DNA of 10,450 bases from JANMEB01 sp041740495 (GTDB taxonomy: Bacteria; Planctomycetota; Planctomycetia; Pirellulales; Pirellulaceae), in the NCBI GenBank assembly GCA_041740495.1, contig JBGSLW010000017.1, positions 1-10,450 on the forward strand. The letters run 5' to 3'. Below the pieces are notes generated by a model. It made no database searches. It was not told the DNA's origin and worked only from the letters and a program-made list of their open reading frames with translations. Made by a program: the position numbers and the translations under genes. Positions 1 to 6,419 of the stretch are shown here, in pieces (the first letter of the stretch is position 1; each line of letters opens with the position of its first letter).

Positions 1-87
1 GGCGGTGGCGGTGGCGGCGGCGGTGGTGGAAGTGGCGGTGGCGGCGGCGGTGGTGGCGGCGGCGGACGACGCTACGATCGTCGGTAA
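1..87 (+). CDS. C-terminal tail of a glycine-rich protein, probably an RRM RNA-binding protein (partial, 5' end outside window)
   Basis: Frame 1 reads from the first base as an almost pure glycine run of 22 codons with one serine, then RRYDRR and a TAA at 85-87. The other two forward frames give low-complexity Ala/Val or Arg/Trp strings, which are less plausible. Small bacterial RNA-binding proteins with one RRM domain (planctomycetes, cyanobacteria) often end in a flexible Gly-rich tail closing with Arg and Tyr. That makes this the likely identity, but the RRM itself lies outside the window, so the call is an inference. A hairpin with a T-rich tract about 100 bases downstream could end its transcript. 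Any other Gly-rich protein remains possible. Confidence 0.6.
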   Translation, partial: GGGGGGGGGGSGGGGGGGGGGGRRYDRR

Positions 88-186
88 CTGGCATTCCGCA
101 GAACTCCAAGCACCGTTGATGCCGGCGCGGCGCATGCCCCCGGCACGACCAGCGACAGAGGCTTCCAGCCTGGATTGACACGACCC

Positions 187-230
187 GGAGCGCCGTCTTG
201 AAGGCGCCGCTCCTGGTTTTCCTTCATTTT
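187..230 (+). terminator. Probable intrinsic terminator after the Gly-rich gene
   Basis: GGAGCG (187-192) pairs with CGCTCC (208-213). Inside it CC/GG or GCGCC/GGCGC can also pair. The hairpin is followed by a T-rich stretch (TGGTTTTCCTTCATTTT, 214-230). It lies about 100 bases after the TAA of the upstream gene and just before the kinase start. The T tract is interrupted by C, so efficiency is uncertain. Confidence 0.45.
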
Positions 231-241
231 CGTTCTCGACA

Positions 242-991
242 ATGGCCAGTCCCACGATCGCGGAAATGGTTGCCGATCTGAATGACGACGAGCACGACGC
301 ACGCCGACAGATTCAGGAGTTGACTGGGTTGTTCAGCGCCCTGGCGCACGAAATCAAGAACCCCTTGTCGGTGATCAATCTGAATATGGACTTGTTGGCG
401 GAGGATCTGGAGCGGATCGCAGGGGACGATGCGCGTCGGGCAAACCATCGAGTCGAAATCGTGCAACGGCAATGCCAACGCCTGGAGACGCTGCTCAAGG
501 ACTTTATGGGATTTGTTCGTCTGAATAAGTTGGCGCTTGTTTCCGGAAGCCTCAACGATCAAGTCCGCCAGGTATTGGATTTTTTCGCCCCCCAGGCGCA
601 GTCGCAAGGAATCGAGATCCGACGTTTTCTGGATCCGAACCTCCCTAGCATCAAATTGGCGCCGCGGATGCTGCAATCCGCCCTGACCAACTTGATCAAG
701 AATTCGCTGGAGGCGATGCCGGACGGCGGACAGTTGATCGTTCGAACGCATGTCGTGCTGCACGGCATCGCGCTCGATATCATCGACACGGGCCACGGGA
801 TGAGCCACGAGACGTCGATGCGCATGTTCGATACATTTTTCACCACGAAAAAAGGTGGCAGCGGCTTGGGGTTGCCCACCGCACGCAAGATCATCGAAGC
901 CCACGGAGGCGTGATCGACGTGCAAAGCGAACTGGAACGTGGGACCAAGTTCACCATCGTCTTCCCGGCGTTGAAGCTGATCGACTCTTGA
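242..991 (+). CDS. Soluble sensor-less histidine kinase (HisKA + HATPase_c), orphan
   Basis: This 249-residue protein has the two transmitter domains of a two-component kinase and almost nothing else. The H box is ALAHEIKNPLS with the phospho-acceptor at His36. The N box is around Asn150/Asn154 (LTNLIKNSLEAMP), G1 is DTGHGM (182-187), the F box is FDTFFTTKK (196-204) and G2 is GSGLGL (206-211). All catalytic motifs are intact. Only about 30 hydrophilic residues precede the H box, with no PAS or GAF domain and no membrane segment, so it should be cytosolic and sense through a partner. The HEIKNPL box and C-terminal motifs resemble the NtrB/ZraS-type kinases. No response regulator is adjacent. 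The ATG at 242 is the first usable start, because an in-frame TGA lies at 176-178 and no ATG, GTG or TTG occurs in between. No clear Shine-Dalgarno precedes it. The family call is firm; the signal and partner are unknown. Confidence 0.93.
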   Translation: MASPTIAEMVADLNDDEHDARRQIQELTGLFSALAHEIKNPLSVINLNMDLLAEDLERIAGDDARRANHRVEIVQRQCQRLETLLKDFMGFVRLNKLALVSGSLNDQVRQVLDFFAPQAQSQGIEIRRFLDPNLPSIKLAPRMLQSALTNLIKNSLEAMPDGGQLIVRTHVVLHGIALDIIDTGHGMSHETSMRMFDTFFTTKKGGSGLGLPTARKIIEAHGGVIDVQSELERGTKFTIVFPALKLIDS

Positions 992-993
992 AA

Positions 994-1024
994 GGTCCGC
1001 GGGCCAGCGGACCGACGCGTTTTT
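994..1024 (+). terminator. Intrinsic terminator of the histidine kinase gene
   Basis: GGTCCGC (994-1000) and GCGGACC (1007-1013) form a perfect 7-bp GC-rich stem with the loop GGGCCA. TTTTT follows at 1020-1024. It begins two bases after the kinase TGA. This separates the kinase transcript from ribF. Confidence 0.65.
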
Positions 1025-1120
1025 GCGGCTGACCTCGAGTCGTAGCTCGCAATTGAATGCCCTAAAACCCCGGTCTCGCACCCTGAAATCAATTCGGAAC
1101 CCCCGGAATACATTTGCCTC

Positions 1121-2047
1121 GTGAACCTGCTGAGAAAACTGGAACAGCTTCCAATCGCAGTCCAGGGCGGCGCTGTCTCGATCGGGAACTTTGACGGCGT
1201 GCATCGCGGCCACGTGCAGATCGTTCAACAATTGAAACGGGCTGCCCGGCAGGTCGGAGGTCCGGCGGTTGTGTTCACTTTCGAGCCGCATCCGGCTCGG
1301 TTGCTCCGCCCCGAAGCGGCGCCGCCCCCCCTGACCTGGGCCGACCGCAAAGCCGACTTGCTGGCTGAATTGGGGGTCGACGCGATGATCGCCTGCCCCA
1401 CCGATCGAGCCCTGTTGGACCGGACGTACCTGCAATTCTTCCACGAAATTATCAGAGAAAAATTGCAAGCTCGAGCCTTGGTCGAAGGCCCGAATTTTTT
1501 TTTCGGCAAGGATCGCGCCGGGACGCCTCAGCACCTGCAGGGCTTGTGTGCGCAATACGGGATTGAACTCTCCATCGTCGAACCCTGGATCGCGGAAGGG
1601 GAAATGGTCTCCAGCAGCCGAGTGCGACAAGCCGTCCGCGACGGGCGCGTGGAACTCGCGGCACGGCTGTTGACCCATAGCTACCGCATCCGCGGCATGG
1701 TGACGCACGGCGCCGCCCGCGGCGCGGAACTCGGTTTTCCCACCGCCAACCTGGCGGGGACCGATACGCTCCTCCCCGCCGCAGGTGTGTACGCCGGCCG
1801 AGCTTACATCCAGCAGCGGCAACACTGGGCGGCGGTCCACATCGGACCCAACCCGACGTTTGGTGAGGCGGTGCCCAAAGTCGAAGTCCATGTGTTGGAT
1901 TGGGATGAAGCGTTGTACGGGCAGGTCCTGGAAGTCGACTTCATCCGCCGCCTCCGCGACGTCGCTTCGTTTGCAACTCGAACGGAACTCGTCGCCCAAT
2001 TGGAACGAGACGTGGCCGCCGTCCGCGCCATCGCCCAGCCGCTTTGA
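1121..2047 (+). CDS. ribF: Bifunctional riboflavin kinase / FMN adenylyltransferase
   Basis: RibF phosphorylates riboflavin to FMN and then adenylylates FMN to FAD in the cytosol. The 308 residues match the usual family length. The N-terminal adenylyltransferase domain has the nucleotidyl-transferase signature GNFDGVHRGH (22-31), the EGPNFFFGKDRAGT segment (122-135) and SSSRVR (164-169). The C-terminal flavokinase domain has ELGFPTANL (203-211), GVYAG (222-226), IGPNPTFG (241-248), a conserved acidic residue at Glu255 in KVEVHVLD, and DFIRRLRD (273-280). The start is GTG at 1121. It gives MNLLRKLEQLP, the normal RibF N-terminus, but no strong Shine-Dalgarno precedes it. The next gene in the same direction is nrnA; ribF and nrnA-type genes are near neighbours in the rbfA-nrnA-truB-ribF cluster of many bacteria. 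Here truB is missing, the order is reversed, and the two are separated by 243 bases with a terminator. Confidence 0.96.
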   Translation: MNLLRKLEQLPIAVQGGAVSIGNFDGVHRGHVQIVQQLKRAARQVGGPAVVFTFEPHPARLLRPEAAPPPLTWADRKADLLAELGVDAMIACPTDRALLDRTYLQFFHEIIREKLQARALVEGPNFFFGKDRAGTPQHLQGLCAQYGIELSIVEPWIAEGEMVSSSRVRQAVRDGRVELAARLLTHSYRIRGMVTHGAARGAELGFPTANLAGTDTLLPAAGVYAGRAYIQQRQHWAAVHIGPNPTFGEAVPKVEVHVLDWDEALYGQVLEVDFIRRLRDVASFATRTELVAQLERDVAAVRAIAQPL

Positions 2048-2104
2048 CCGTCGTCCGTAGTCCGCAACCAGTCCCCGCAGTTCCGGCGCCCGGATCGCCT
2101 GGAT

Positions 2105-2120
2105 GTATACACCTGTACAC
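2105..2120. promoter_or_regulatory. Possible regulator-binding site: GTATAC / TGTACA pair
   Basis: The segment holds a palindromic GTATAC (2105-2110) and a second palindrome TGTACA (2114-2119), giving direct repeats of the form GTATACACCT / GTACACCT. The same hexamers occur in the gap at 3673-3697. It lies in the 243-base gap between ribF and nrnA, where a promoter for nrnA would be expected. Binding is an inference from the repeated motif only. Confidence 0.25.
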
Positions 2121-2138
2121 CTATCGCCCGCCGTTGCC

Positions 2139-2189
2139 TCGCCACCGTACGATAGCCGCATCCTCCAACCCCCAACTGCGCGGTGGCGA
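2139..2189 (+). other. Long-range stem in the ribF-nrnA spacer
   Basis: TCGCCACCG (2139-2147) and CGGTGGCGA (2181-2189) are perfect 9-base complements with a 33-base loop. If transcribed, the region would fold upstream of the terminator at 2234-2270. It may be part of a structured leader or ribF 3' end, or a chance pairing in GC-rich DNA. Confidence 0.3.
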
Positions 2190-2233
2190 ACGTAACCTGA
2201 CGGCGGACCTGCCGATCGTGGCGAGACGCCGCC

Positions 2234-2270
2234 CCGATCCCGTTTCGCTCGAGAAACATCGGCCTTTTTT
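2234..2270 (+). terminator. Intrinsic terminator immediately before nrnA
   Basis: CCGAT (2234-2238) pairs with ATCGG (2258-2262) and GTTTC (2242-2246) with GAAAC (2253-2257), with a CCC bulge and the loop GCTCGA. A run of six T follows at 2265-2270. It ends only 20 bases before the nrnA ATG. It could end the ribF transcript or act as an attenuator in an nrnA leader. GATCG at 2214-2218 can pair with CGATC at 2235-2239, which would compete with the base of this stem. Confidence 0.6.
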
Positions 2271-2290
2271 CGTGAGCATACCGACGCCCC

Positions 2291-3283
2291 ATGAGTATCG
2301 ATTGGAATCAGTTTCGCAGCATGATTCAGGCTGCCCATAACATCGTGCTCACCAGCCATGTGCGCCCGGATTGCGACGCGCTGGGGAGCGAGTTGGGCAT
2401 GGCGGAAATCCTCCGACAGCTTGGGAAGCGAGTCCGCATCGTGAACGGGCAGGCGACGCCGCCCAACCTCGCGTTTATCGATCCCCAGCTAGAGATTCGA
2501 ACACTGGGGATCGATATCACCGCCGCCGACCTGTCCGACTGCGATTTGATCATGATCCTGGACACCAGTGCGGCCGTGCAGCTGGGACCGATGCGGGAGG
2601 TAGTCGAACAAACCTCGGCCCGAAAGTTGATCTTGGATCACCACGTCAATCTGGATGACTTGGGGGCGGTGCCGTTCAAAAATACCAGCGCCGAAGCGAC
2701 GGGGCGGCTGGTCTTCGAAGCCGCTGGAGCACTCGGCGCCCAAGTGACTCCCGCGGTTGCTACGCCGCTTTTCGCTGCACTCGCCACCGATACGGGCTGG
2801 TTCCGTTTTGGTTCCACCACCGCCGCCACGTACCAGCTGGCAGCCGCGTTGGTGAGCGCCGGCGCGTCACCCGCGGCGATCTATGCGGACTTGTACGAGC
2901 GCGAATCGTTGGGCCGAGTCCGCTTGCGCGGGATCGTGCTCTCCCGCGTCCTGACCGAATTGGAAGGGCGCCTGGTCCATACGTACATCTTGCTGGAAGA
3001 CTTTGCCAACGCTGGGGCGCTTCCTAGCGACACGGAAGATTTGATCAACTTGGCCTTGGAGATCGACGGCACCCAGTTCGCGGTGATCATGATCGAGCAA
3101 CCGACGGGGGGCTTCAAGATCAGCTTCCGCAGCCGCTGTGCGGCCTCCTGCAACGACGTGGCGGCCGAATTCGGCGGCGGAGGGCACAAAGCCGCGGCCG
3201 GCGCCTACCTCAAAGGAAACTTCGCCACCGTCCAGCCCCGCGTACTCGACCACGTCCGCCAACAGCTCCGCATGCTGTGCTAG
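2291..3283 (+). CDS. nrnA: DHH/DHHA1 phosphoesterase, NrnA-type (nanoRNase / pAp phosphatase)
   Basis: NrnA-family enzymes hydrolyse short RNA oligonucleotides left by RNA decay and convert 3'-phosphoadenosine 5'-phosphate to AMP. They use a two-Mn2+ centre in the cytosol. The 330-residue protein has DHH motif I HVRPDCDALGS (His23, Asp27, Asp29), motif II ILDTS (Asp91), motif III LDHHVN (Asp116-His117-His118) and motif IV ATDTGWF (Asp167). The DHHA1 substrate-binding motif GGGGHKAAAGA is at 296-306. All metal ligands are present and the length is typical. The ATG at 2291 gives a normal short N-terminus (MSIDWNQFRSMI). No Shine-Dalgarno is evident, and a terminator-like hairpin ends 20 bases upstream. 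A DhhP/GdpP-like activity on cyclic dinucleotides cannot be excluded, but there is no membrane or PAS region. The family call is firm; the exact substrate is inferred. Confidence 0.93.
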   Translation: MSIDWNQFRSMIQAAHNIVLTSHVRPDCDALGSELGMAEILRQLGKRVRIVNGQATPPNLAFIDPQLEIRTLGIDITAADLSDCDLIMILDTSAAVQLGPMREVVEQTSARKLILDHHVNLDDLGAVPFKNTSAEATGRLVFEAAGALGAQVTPAVATPLFAALATDTGWFRFGSTTAATYQLAAALVSAGASPAAIYADLYERESLGRVRLRGIVLSRVLTELEGRLVHTYILLEDFANAGALPSDTEDLINLALEIDGTQFAVIMIEQPTGGFKISFRSRCAASCNDVAAEFGGGGHKAAAGAYLKGNFATVQPRVLDHVRQQLRMLC

Positions 3284-3294
3284 TCGAATCCGCC

Positions 3295-3321
3295 AATGCC
3301 GCCCGCCAAGCGAGCGGCATT
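3295..3321 (+). terminator. Hairpin downstream of nrnA, possible terminator
   Basis: AATGCCGC (3295-3302) and GCGGCATT (3314-3321) form a perfect 8-bp stem with an 11-base loop, starting 11 bases after the nrnA TAG. No T run follows, so it may be an RNA 3' stabiliser or a weak or factor-dependent terminator rather than a classic intrinsic one. Confidence 0.4.
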
Positions 3322-3357
3322 CGTTCGGTCCGCCGGAGATGCCGTGAACCCTCCGGG

Positions 3358-3403
3358 CCCCACATGATGCCTCGGGGTTGATCCCCGAGGAGGATTCACG
3401 ATC
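3358..3403. repeat. 46-base hairpin repeat, copy 1
   Basis: The copy begins CCCCACA and ends ATTCACGATC. Its core is a perfect 8-bp palindromic stem, CCTCGGGG / CCCCGAGG, with the 5-base loop TTGAT (3369-3389). It matches copy 2 (3440-3485) at 44 of 46 bases, with changes at 3365 (T for G) and 3393 (G for C). The hairpin is fully conserved. CCTA follows at the same offset in both copies. It looks like an interspersed palindromic repeat of the REP type. Confidence 0.85.
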
Positions 3404-3439
3404 AGCCTAAACCCAGCGCTGGCCAACGCCCCTTTTCAA

Positions 3440-3485
3440 CCCCACAGGATGCCTCGGGGTTGATCCCCGAGGAGCATTCACGATC
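3440..3485. repeat. 46-base hairpin repeat, copy 2
   Basis: This is a direct repeat of 3358-3403, shifted by exactly 82 bases, with the same CCTCGGGG-TTGAT-CCCCGAGG hairpin (3451-3471). The 36 bases between the copies include a 10-base palindrome, CCAGCGCTGG, at 3413-3422. Two copies in the same orientation suggest local duplication or insertion of a repeat family. Confidence 0.85.
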
Positions 3486-3669
3486 CACCTACCGACACGC
3501 GTCACCCGCCACCGTTCTTCGGCCGAGGCGACGACCTTCCACCCAATTGGAGTTGCTCGAGGCCGAACCGACAGGGGATTCTGCAGGGAGTCGCATCCAG
3601 ACGACCGACGCGCAACAAGCTGTAAACCGCAAATCAGGCGCAACGTGCCAATACGGCCCCACAGTCCAA

Positions 3670-3697
3670 AAAGTGTACATGTGTACACTTTGTATAC
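3670..3697. promoter_or_regulatory. Perfect 9-bp inverted repeat with TGTACA motifs (operator or bidirectional terminator)
   Basis: AAAGTGTAC (3670-3678) and GTACACTTT (3683-3691) are exact inverted arms with an ATGT spacer. Two TGTACA hexamers lie inside it (3674-3679 and 3682-3687), and GTATAC follows at 3692-3697. The symmetry suits a dimeric regulator. Read on the - strand, the hairpin ends in TTTTT, so it could also be a terminator for the peptidase gene, whose stop is 107 bases away. The sequence does not decide between the two. Confidence 0.4.
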
Positions 3698-3777
3698 GGT
3701 TCAACCCAGGAGAGCGACGAGCCCCCTTTAACTCAATGGGCCCCTGGCAAAGGAGCGGCGCCCCCTTCGAGCGCCCG

Positions 3778-3803
3778 CCCTGATTTTCGTCCCATGATCA
3801 GGG
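3778..3803 (-). terminator. Hairpin spanning the S9 peptidase stop codon
   Basis: CCCTGAT (3778-3784) and ATCAGGG (3797-3803) form a perfect 7-bp stem with a 12-base loop, and the stem includes the peptidase TGA (3798-3800). No T run follows on the - strand. It may protect the mRNA 3' end or contribute to termination in the convergent gap; the termination role is weakly supported. Confidence 0.3.
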
Positions 3804-6218
3804 TCGCGGCTTGGATTGCCCGTCGCGGACGTATTTGTTGAGCCACTCGATCATTTCGGCTTGGGTGTGCAGGACCGACTCGCGGGCTCGGTAGCCGTGG
3901 CTTTCATAGGGGAGCATCACCAGTCGGACGGTGCCGCCGTTTCCTTTGATGGCCTGGTACATTCGTTGGGATTGGATCGGAAACGTCCCGGGGTTGTTGT
4001 CGTTCTCGCCGTGGACCAGCAGCAGCGGTGCCTTGATCTGGTGGGCGTAGGTGAACGGCGAGAGGTTCATATAGATCTCCCGAGCTTCCCAGAACGGTCG
4101 CCGCTCCGATTGGAATCCGAACGGGGTGAGCGTCCGGTTGTACGCGCCGCTGCGGGCGATGCCGGCTCGGAACAGATCGCAGTGCGCCAGCAGATTCGCG
4201 GTCATGAACGCGCCGTAGCTGTGCCCGCCGACGGCGACGCGCTGGGGATCGGCGACCCCCATTTCAGCCGCCTTGTCGATCGCGGCCTGAGCCGAATCCA
4301 CGATCTGCTGGACAAACGTGTCGTTCATCGTCTCCGGATCGCCGACCACCGGCATGGTGGCGTTGTCCATGATCGCGTACCCCTGCGTGAGCAGTGTCAA
4401 ATGCGAGAGGCCCGCCATCCGCGTGAACTGGAAGGGGCTGGTGGTGACCTGTCCGGCCGTGTCCGGGTCGTTGAATTCCAACGGATAGGCCCAGATCAAC
4501 AAAGGGAGCCGCGTCCCCTCCTGGTAATCCGCCGGCAAATACAAGGTCGCCGAAAGCGGTACGCCGTCTGCGCGCTGATACTTGACCAGTTGTTTGCGGA
4601 TCGAGCGAATCTGCGGCGTTGGATCGGGGAAATCGGTCAGCCGTTTCTCTTGGTCGTTGCGGAGATCGCGCCAAATGTAGTTGGGCGGTTGGGTGGGACT
4701 TTCCAGACGGGTGATCACCGTCGGTTTTTCCAATGGCGAGCCGTCGACGATCCGCACCGGGGATTCCAGCATTCCCGAATCGCACCGCCAAAGTCGGTCG
4801 CGCTCCGCGCTCGCCAGATCGTGCCGATCCAGAAATGGCCGATTCCCTTCCGGAGTGGCGCCCATTCCGGCAAAGTAGATCCAGTTGCCATCCTGGCGGA
4901 CGACCGAATGCCCAGCCGCGTTCGGGATCGAGACCAATCGGCCCGGGTCGCCGTACGAGTCCCGGATGCTGCGGTCAACCAAAGTTCGCGGTTCGGCGTC
5001 GATCGCCGAGAAGTCGTACAGTTGCGTGCGAATCCAGCGTCGATCTCGATCGTAGTCGCTGACGGCACACAGGTTGGGGTCGGCAAAGTAGGCCAGATTC
5101 CCCGCGCGATGTTGGACTTTGAGCAACTCCTCGGGCACACCGTCAAACGGAGCCGCGAACCGGACCAGGCGGTCGCGGAAGTCGACTTTGGTCCGCGGGT
5201 CGCCGCCATCCAGGGCCTCGAACCAGTGCAGCGTTGCCGGATCGCTGGAGGTCCAGGAGACGCTCCGCGGGCCAAGCCGCACCCCTTCGATCGGGATGTT
5301 ATCGGCCAGCGGAATGTCGGCGACCGCAGACTCCAATTTGCCGTCGGCGTCCCAGACTTCGATTTGTTGCGGAAACCCGCTGTAAGGCAGCAAGTAGGAA
5401 AACGGCTTCTGGATCGTGGTCACCAACAGGTGCTTGCCGTCCGGCGAGATCTCGACGTCGGCAAACATCGCCGGCTCGGGGCGCAGCAGTTGCACGGCGC
5501 CGCGCTGATCGATCCAAGCCAGTTGGGTGCGCCCATAGTGCTCGAACATCGCCTCGTCATGCGGATTCTGCAGGAGATCCTGGTAGGTGCGAGTCGGCGA
5601 CGTATTGCCGCTGGACTCTTGGATGTTCGGGCCCAAGGGGCGCGGCGGCTGAGCCGGCTCGGCGCGCCGGTTTTCGGGAACCAGACAACAGAGGATGCGT
5701 TCCCCGTCGGGCGACCAGGCATATCCGCTCAACACCGTGGAGAGTCGATCGGTCAGCCGCCGCGGTTCGGTTGGCGACTTCAACGACACCCACCACAGCT
5801 CGGTACCGGCGTCGGTCACCAGCGTATAGACAAACGCGTTGGAATGATGCGACCAGGAGGCCGACGAAAGTTTCGCATCCTCAGGGAGGGGAATCCGTAC
5901 CGTTCTGGGGTCATCCAGCGCCCGCAACAGCAGACCGCGATCGAAGTCGACTTGGAATCCGCTGTTGGCCGCCGGGTCGATGCGGATTCCACCCAACTGC
6001 AGCATCCGGCGGGCGACGTCTTCGATTCCGGGCATCGTCCGCCGCTCGATCAACAGCAGCCACTTTCCATCCGGGCTGAAGCTAACCGCGGGTTCGACCG
6101 GCGCGTCGATGATTTCGACGACTTCGGGGGGCGGGAGGCGGTAAGCGGTTTGAGCTTGCAATTCCATGGCAGCGAGCAAAAGGAAAAACAACGACCAAGT
6201 CAAGCCGGCGGTGCGCAT
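3798..6218 (-). CDS. Secreted S9D prolyl-oligopeptidase-family serine peptidase (glutamyl endopeptidase-like)
   Basis: This is a predicted exported serine peptidase of 806 residues. The N-terminus MRTAGLTWSLFFLLLAAMELQAQ is a clear signal peptide with likely cleavage after LQA. Residues about 30-540 are the beta-propeller, with blade motifs SPDGKW, WSPDGER and ISPDGKH. The alpha/beta hydrolase domain follows, with the nucleophile Ser667 in GGHSYGAF, Asp740 in GENDNNPG and His774 in ESHGY. WAYP (576-579) and SGAYNRTLTPFGFQ next to the nucleophile are hallmarks of the branch that includes the plant plastid glutamyl endopeptidase (S9D), rather than DPP4-like or POP-like enzymes. I chose the ATG at 6218 because GGAG lies six bases upstream and the signal peptide begins there; an ATG at 6251 would add 11 residues. 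It lies 201 bases downstream of the methyltransferase gene on the same strand, with a REP-like element between them. Glu specificity is inferred from homology only. Confidence 0.92.
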   Translation of the reverse strand: MRTAGLTWSLFFLLLAAMELQAQTAYRLPPPEVVEIIDAPVEPAVSFSPDGKWLLLIERRTMPGIEDVARRMLQLGGIRIDPAANSGFQVDFDRGLLLRALDDPRTVRIPLPEDAKLSSASWSHHSNAFVYTLVTDAGTELWWVSLKSPTEPRRLTDRLSTVLSGYAWSPDGERILCCLVPENRRAEPAQPPRPLGPNIQESSGNTSPTRTYQDLLQNPHDEAMFEHYGRTQLAWIDQRGAVQLLRPEPAMFADVEISPDGKHLLVTTIQKPFSYLLPYSGFPQQIEVWDADGKLESAVADIPLADNIPIEGVRLGPRSVSWTSSDPATLHWFEALDGGDPRTKVDFRDRLVRFAAPFDGVPEELLKVQHRAGNLAYFADPNLCAVSDYDRDRRWIRTQLYDFSAIDAEPRTLVDRSIRDSYGDPGRLVSIPNAAGHSVVRQDGNWIYFAGMGATPEGNRPFLDRHDLASAERDRLWRCDSGMLESPVRIVDGSPLEKPTVITRLESPTQPPNYIWRDLRNDQEKRLTDFPDPTPQIRSIRKQLVKYQRADGVPLSATLYLPADYQEGTRLPLLIWAYPLEFNDPDTAGQVTTSPFQFTRMAGLSHLTLLTQGYAIMDNATMPVVGDPETMNDTFVQQIVDSAQAAIDKAAEMGVADPQRVAVGGHSYGAFMTANLLAHCDLFRAGIARSGAYNRTLTPFGFQSERRPFWEAREIYMNLSPFTYAHQIKAPLLLVHGENDNNPGTFPIQSQRMYQAIKGNGGTVRLVMLPYESHGYRARESVLHTQAEMIEWLNKYVRDGQSKPRP

Positions 6219-6310
6219 GATCATCTCCGGGAAAATCGGCGGGGCGTTCAAGGCCCTCCATTCAACCAGAAACGACGCCGCACGACAACTTATGACCGCA
6301 CTGGCACAAC

Positions 6311-6404
6311 ACCGTCATTCCTGCGGAGGCAGGAATCCACGCGCGTGTCCACGAAACTGGCATCCTGCACAACTGGGTTCCAGGTCTCGGCTTGGAATGA
6401 CGAA
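6311..6404. repeat. REP/MITE-like palindromic element with CGTCATTCC / GGAATGACG ends
   Basis: CGTCATTCC (6313-6321) and GGAATGACG (6394-6402) are exact 9-base terminal inverted repeats. The left arm folds into a perfect 8-bp hairpin, ATTCCTGC / GCAGGAAT, with loop GGAG (6317-6336). The right arm has TTCCA / TGGAA (6378-6397). Translated, the element gives the well-known spurious signatures HSCGGRNP...SRLGMT in one frame and SFLRRQES in another. These mark a widespread family of small intergenic palindromes in proteobacteria and other phyla. It lies between pcm-like and S9 peptidase genes and may fold in the transcript or act as a terminator. Confidence 0.75.
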
Positions 6405-6419
6405 AGGAGTCGCAGCAAC

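Larger units (their letters stand above)
3284..3797. other. 514-base convergent intergenic region without a convincing gene
   Basis: nrnA (+) and the S9 peptidase gene (-) both end here, so no promoter is required. The open frames, such as 3460-3783 on + and 3407-3688 on -, show no recognisable domain. They run through hairpin repeats and lack good start signals, so I do not call genes. What it does hold: a GC hairpin after nrnA, two 46-base hairpin-bearing repeats, a perfect inverted repeat with TGTACA motifs, and a hairpin over the peptidase stop codon. A small RNA in this gap is possible but not shown. Confidence 0.6.

Noticed and set aside
1..66. Non-coding GGC/GGT microsatellite
   Set aside because: Read in frame 1 it is a glycine run followed by RRYDRR and a stop, so a coding low-complexity tail explains it better.
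175..203. TTGACA at 175-180 with TTGAAG 17 bases later as a kinase promoter
   Set aside because: The -35 is perfect, but the -10 matches TATAAT at only three positions and lies inside the terminator hairpin. Too weak to list.
2044..2340. 98-codon frame in the ribF-nrnA spacer
   Set aside because: It overlaps the ribF end and nrnA start, passes through a terminator hairpin, and its product is Pro-rich with no family features.
224..2359. 711-codon open frame on the - strand opposite the histidine kinase and ribF
   Set aside because: It is antisense to two genes with intact motifs and to their terminators, and the product has no recognisable domain. It is a shadow frame.
3358..3485. CRISPR-like repeat pair
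   Set aside because: There are only two copies with one 36-base spacer and an unusually strong internal palindrome in a 46-base repeat, and no cas gene is nearby. A REP-type repeat fits better.
3460..3783. 107-codon frame in the convergent gap
   Set aside because: It starts inside a hairpin repeat and reads through the TGTACA inverted repeat, with no Shine-Dalgarno or domain. Possible but unsupported.
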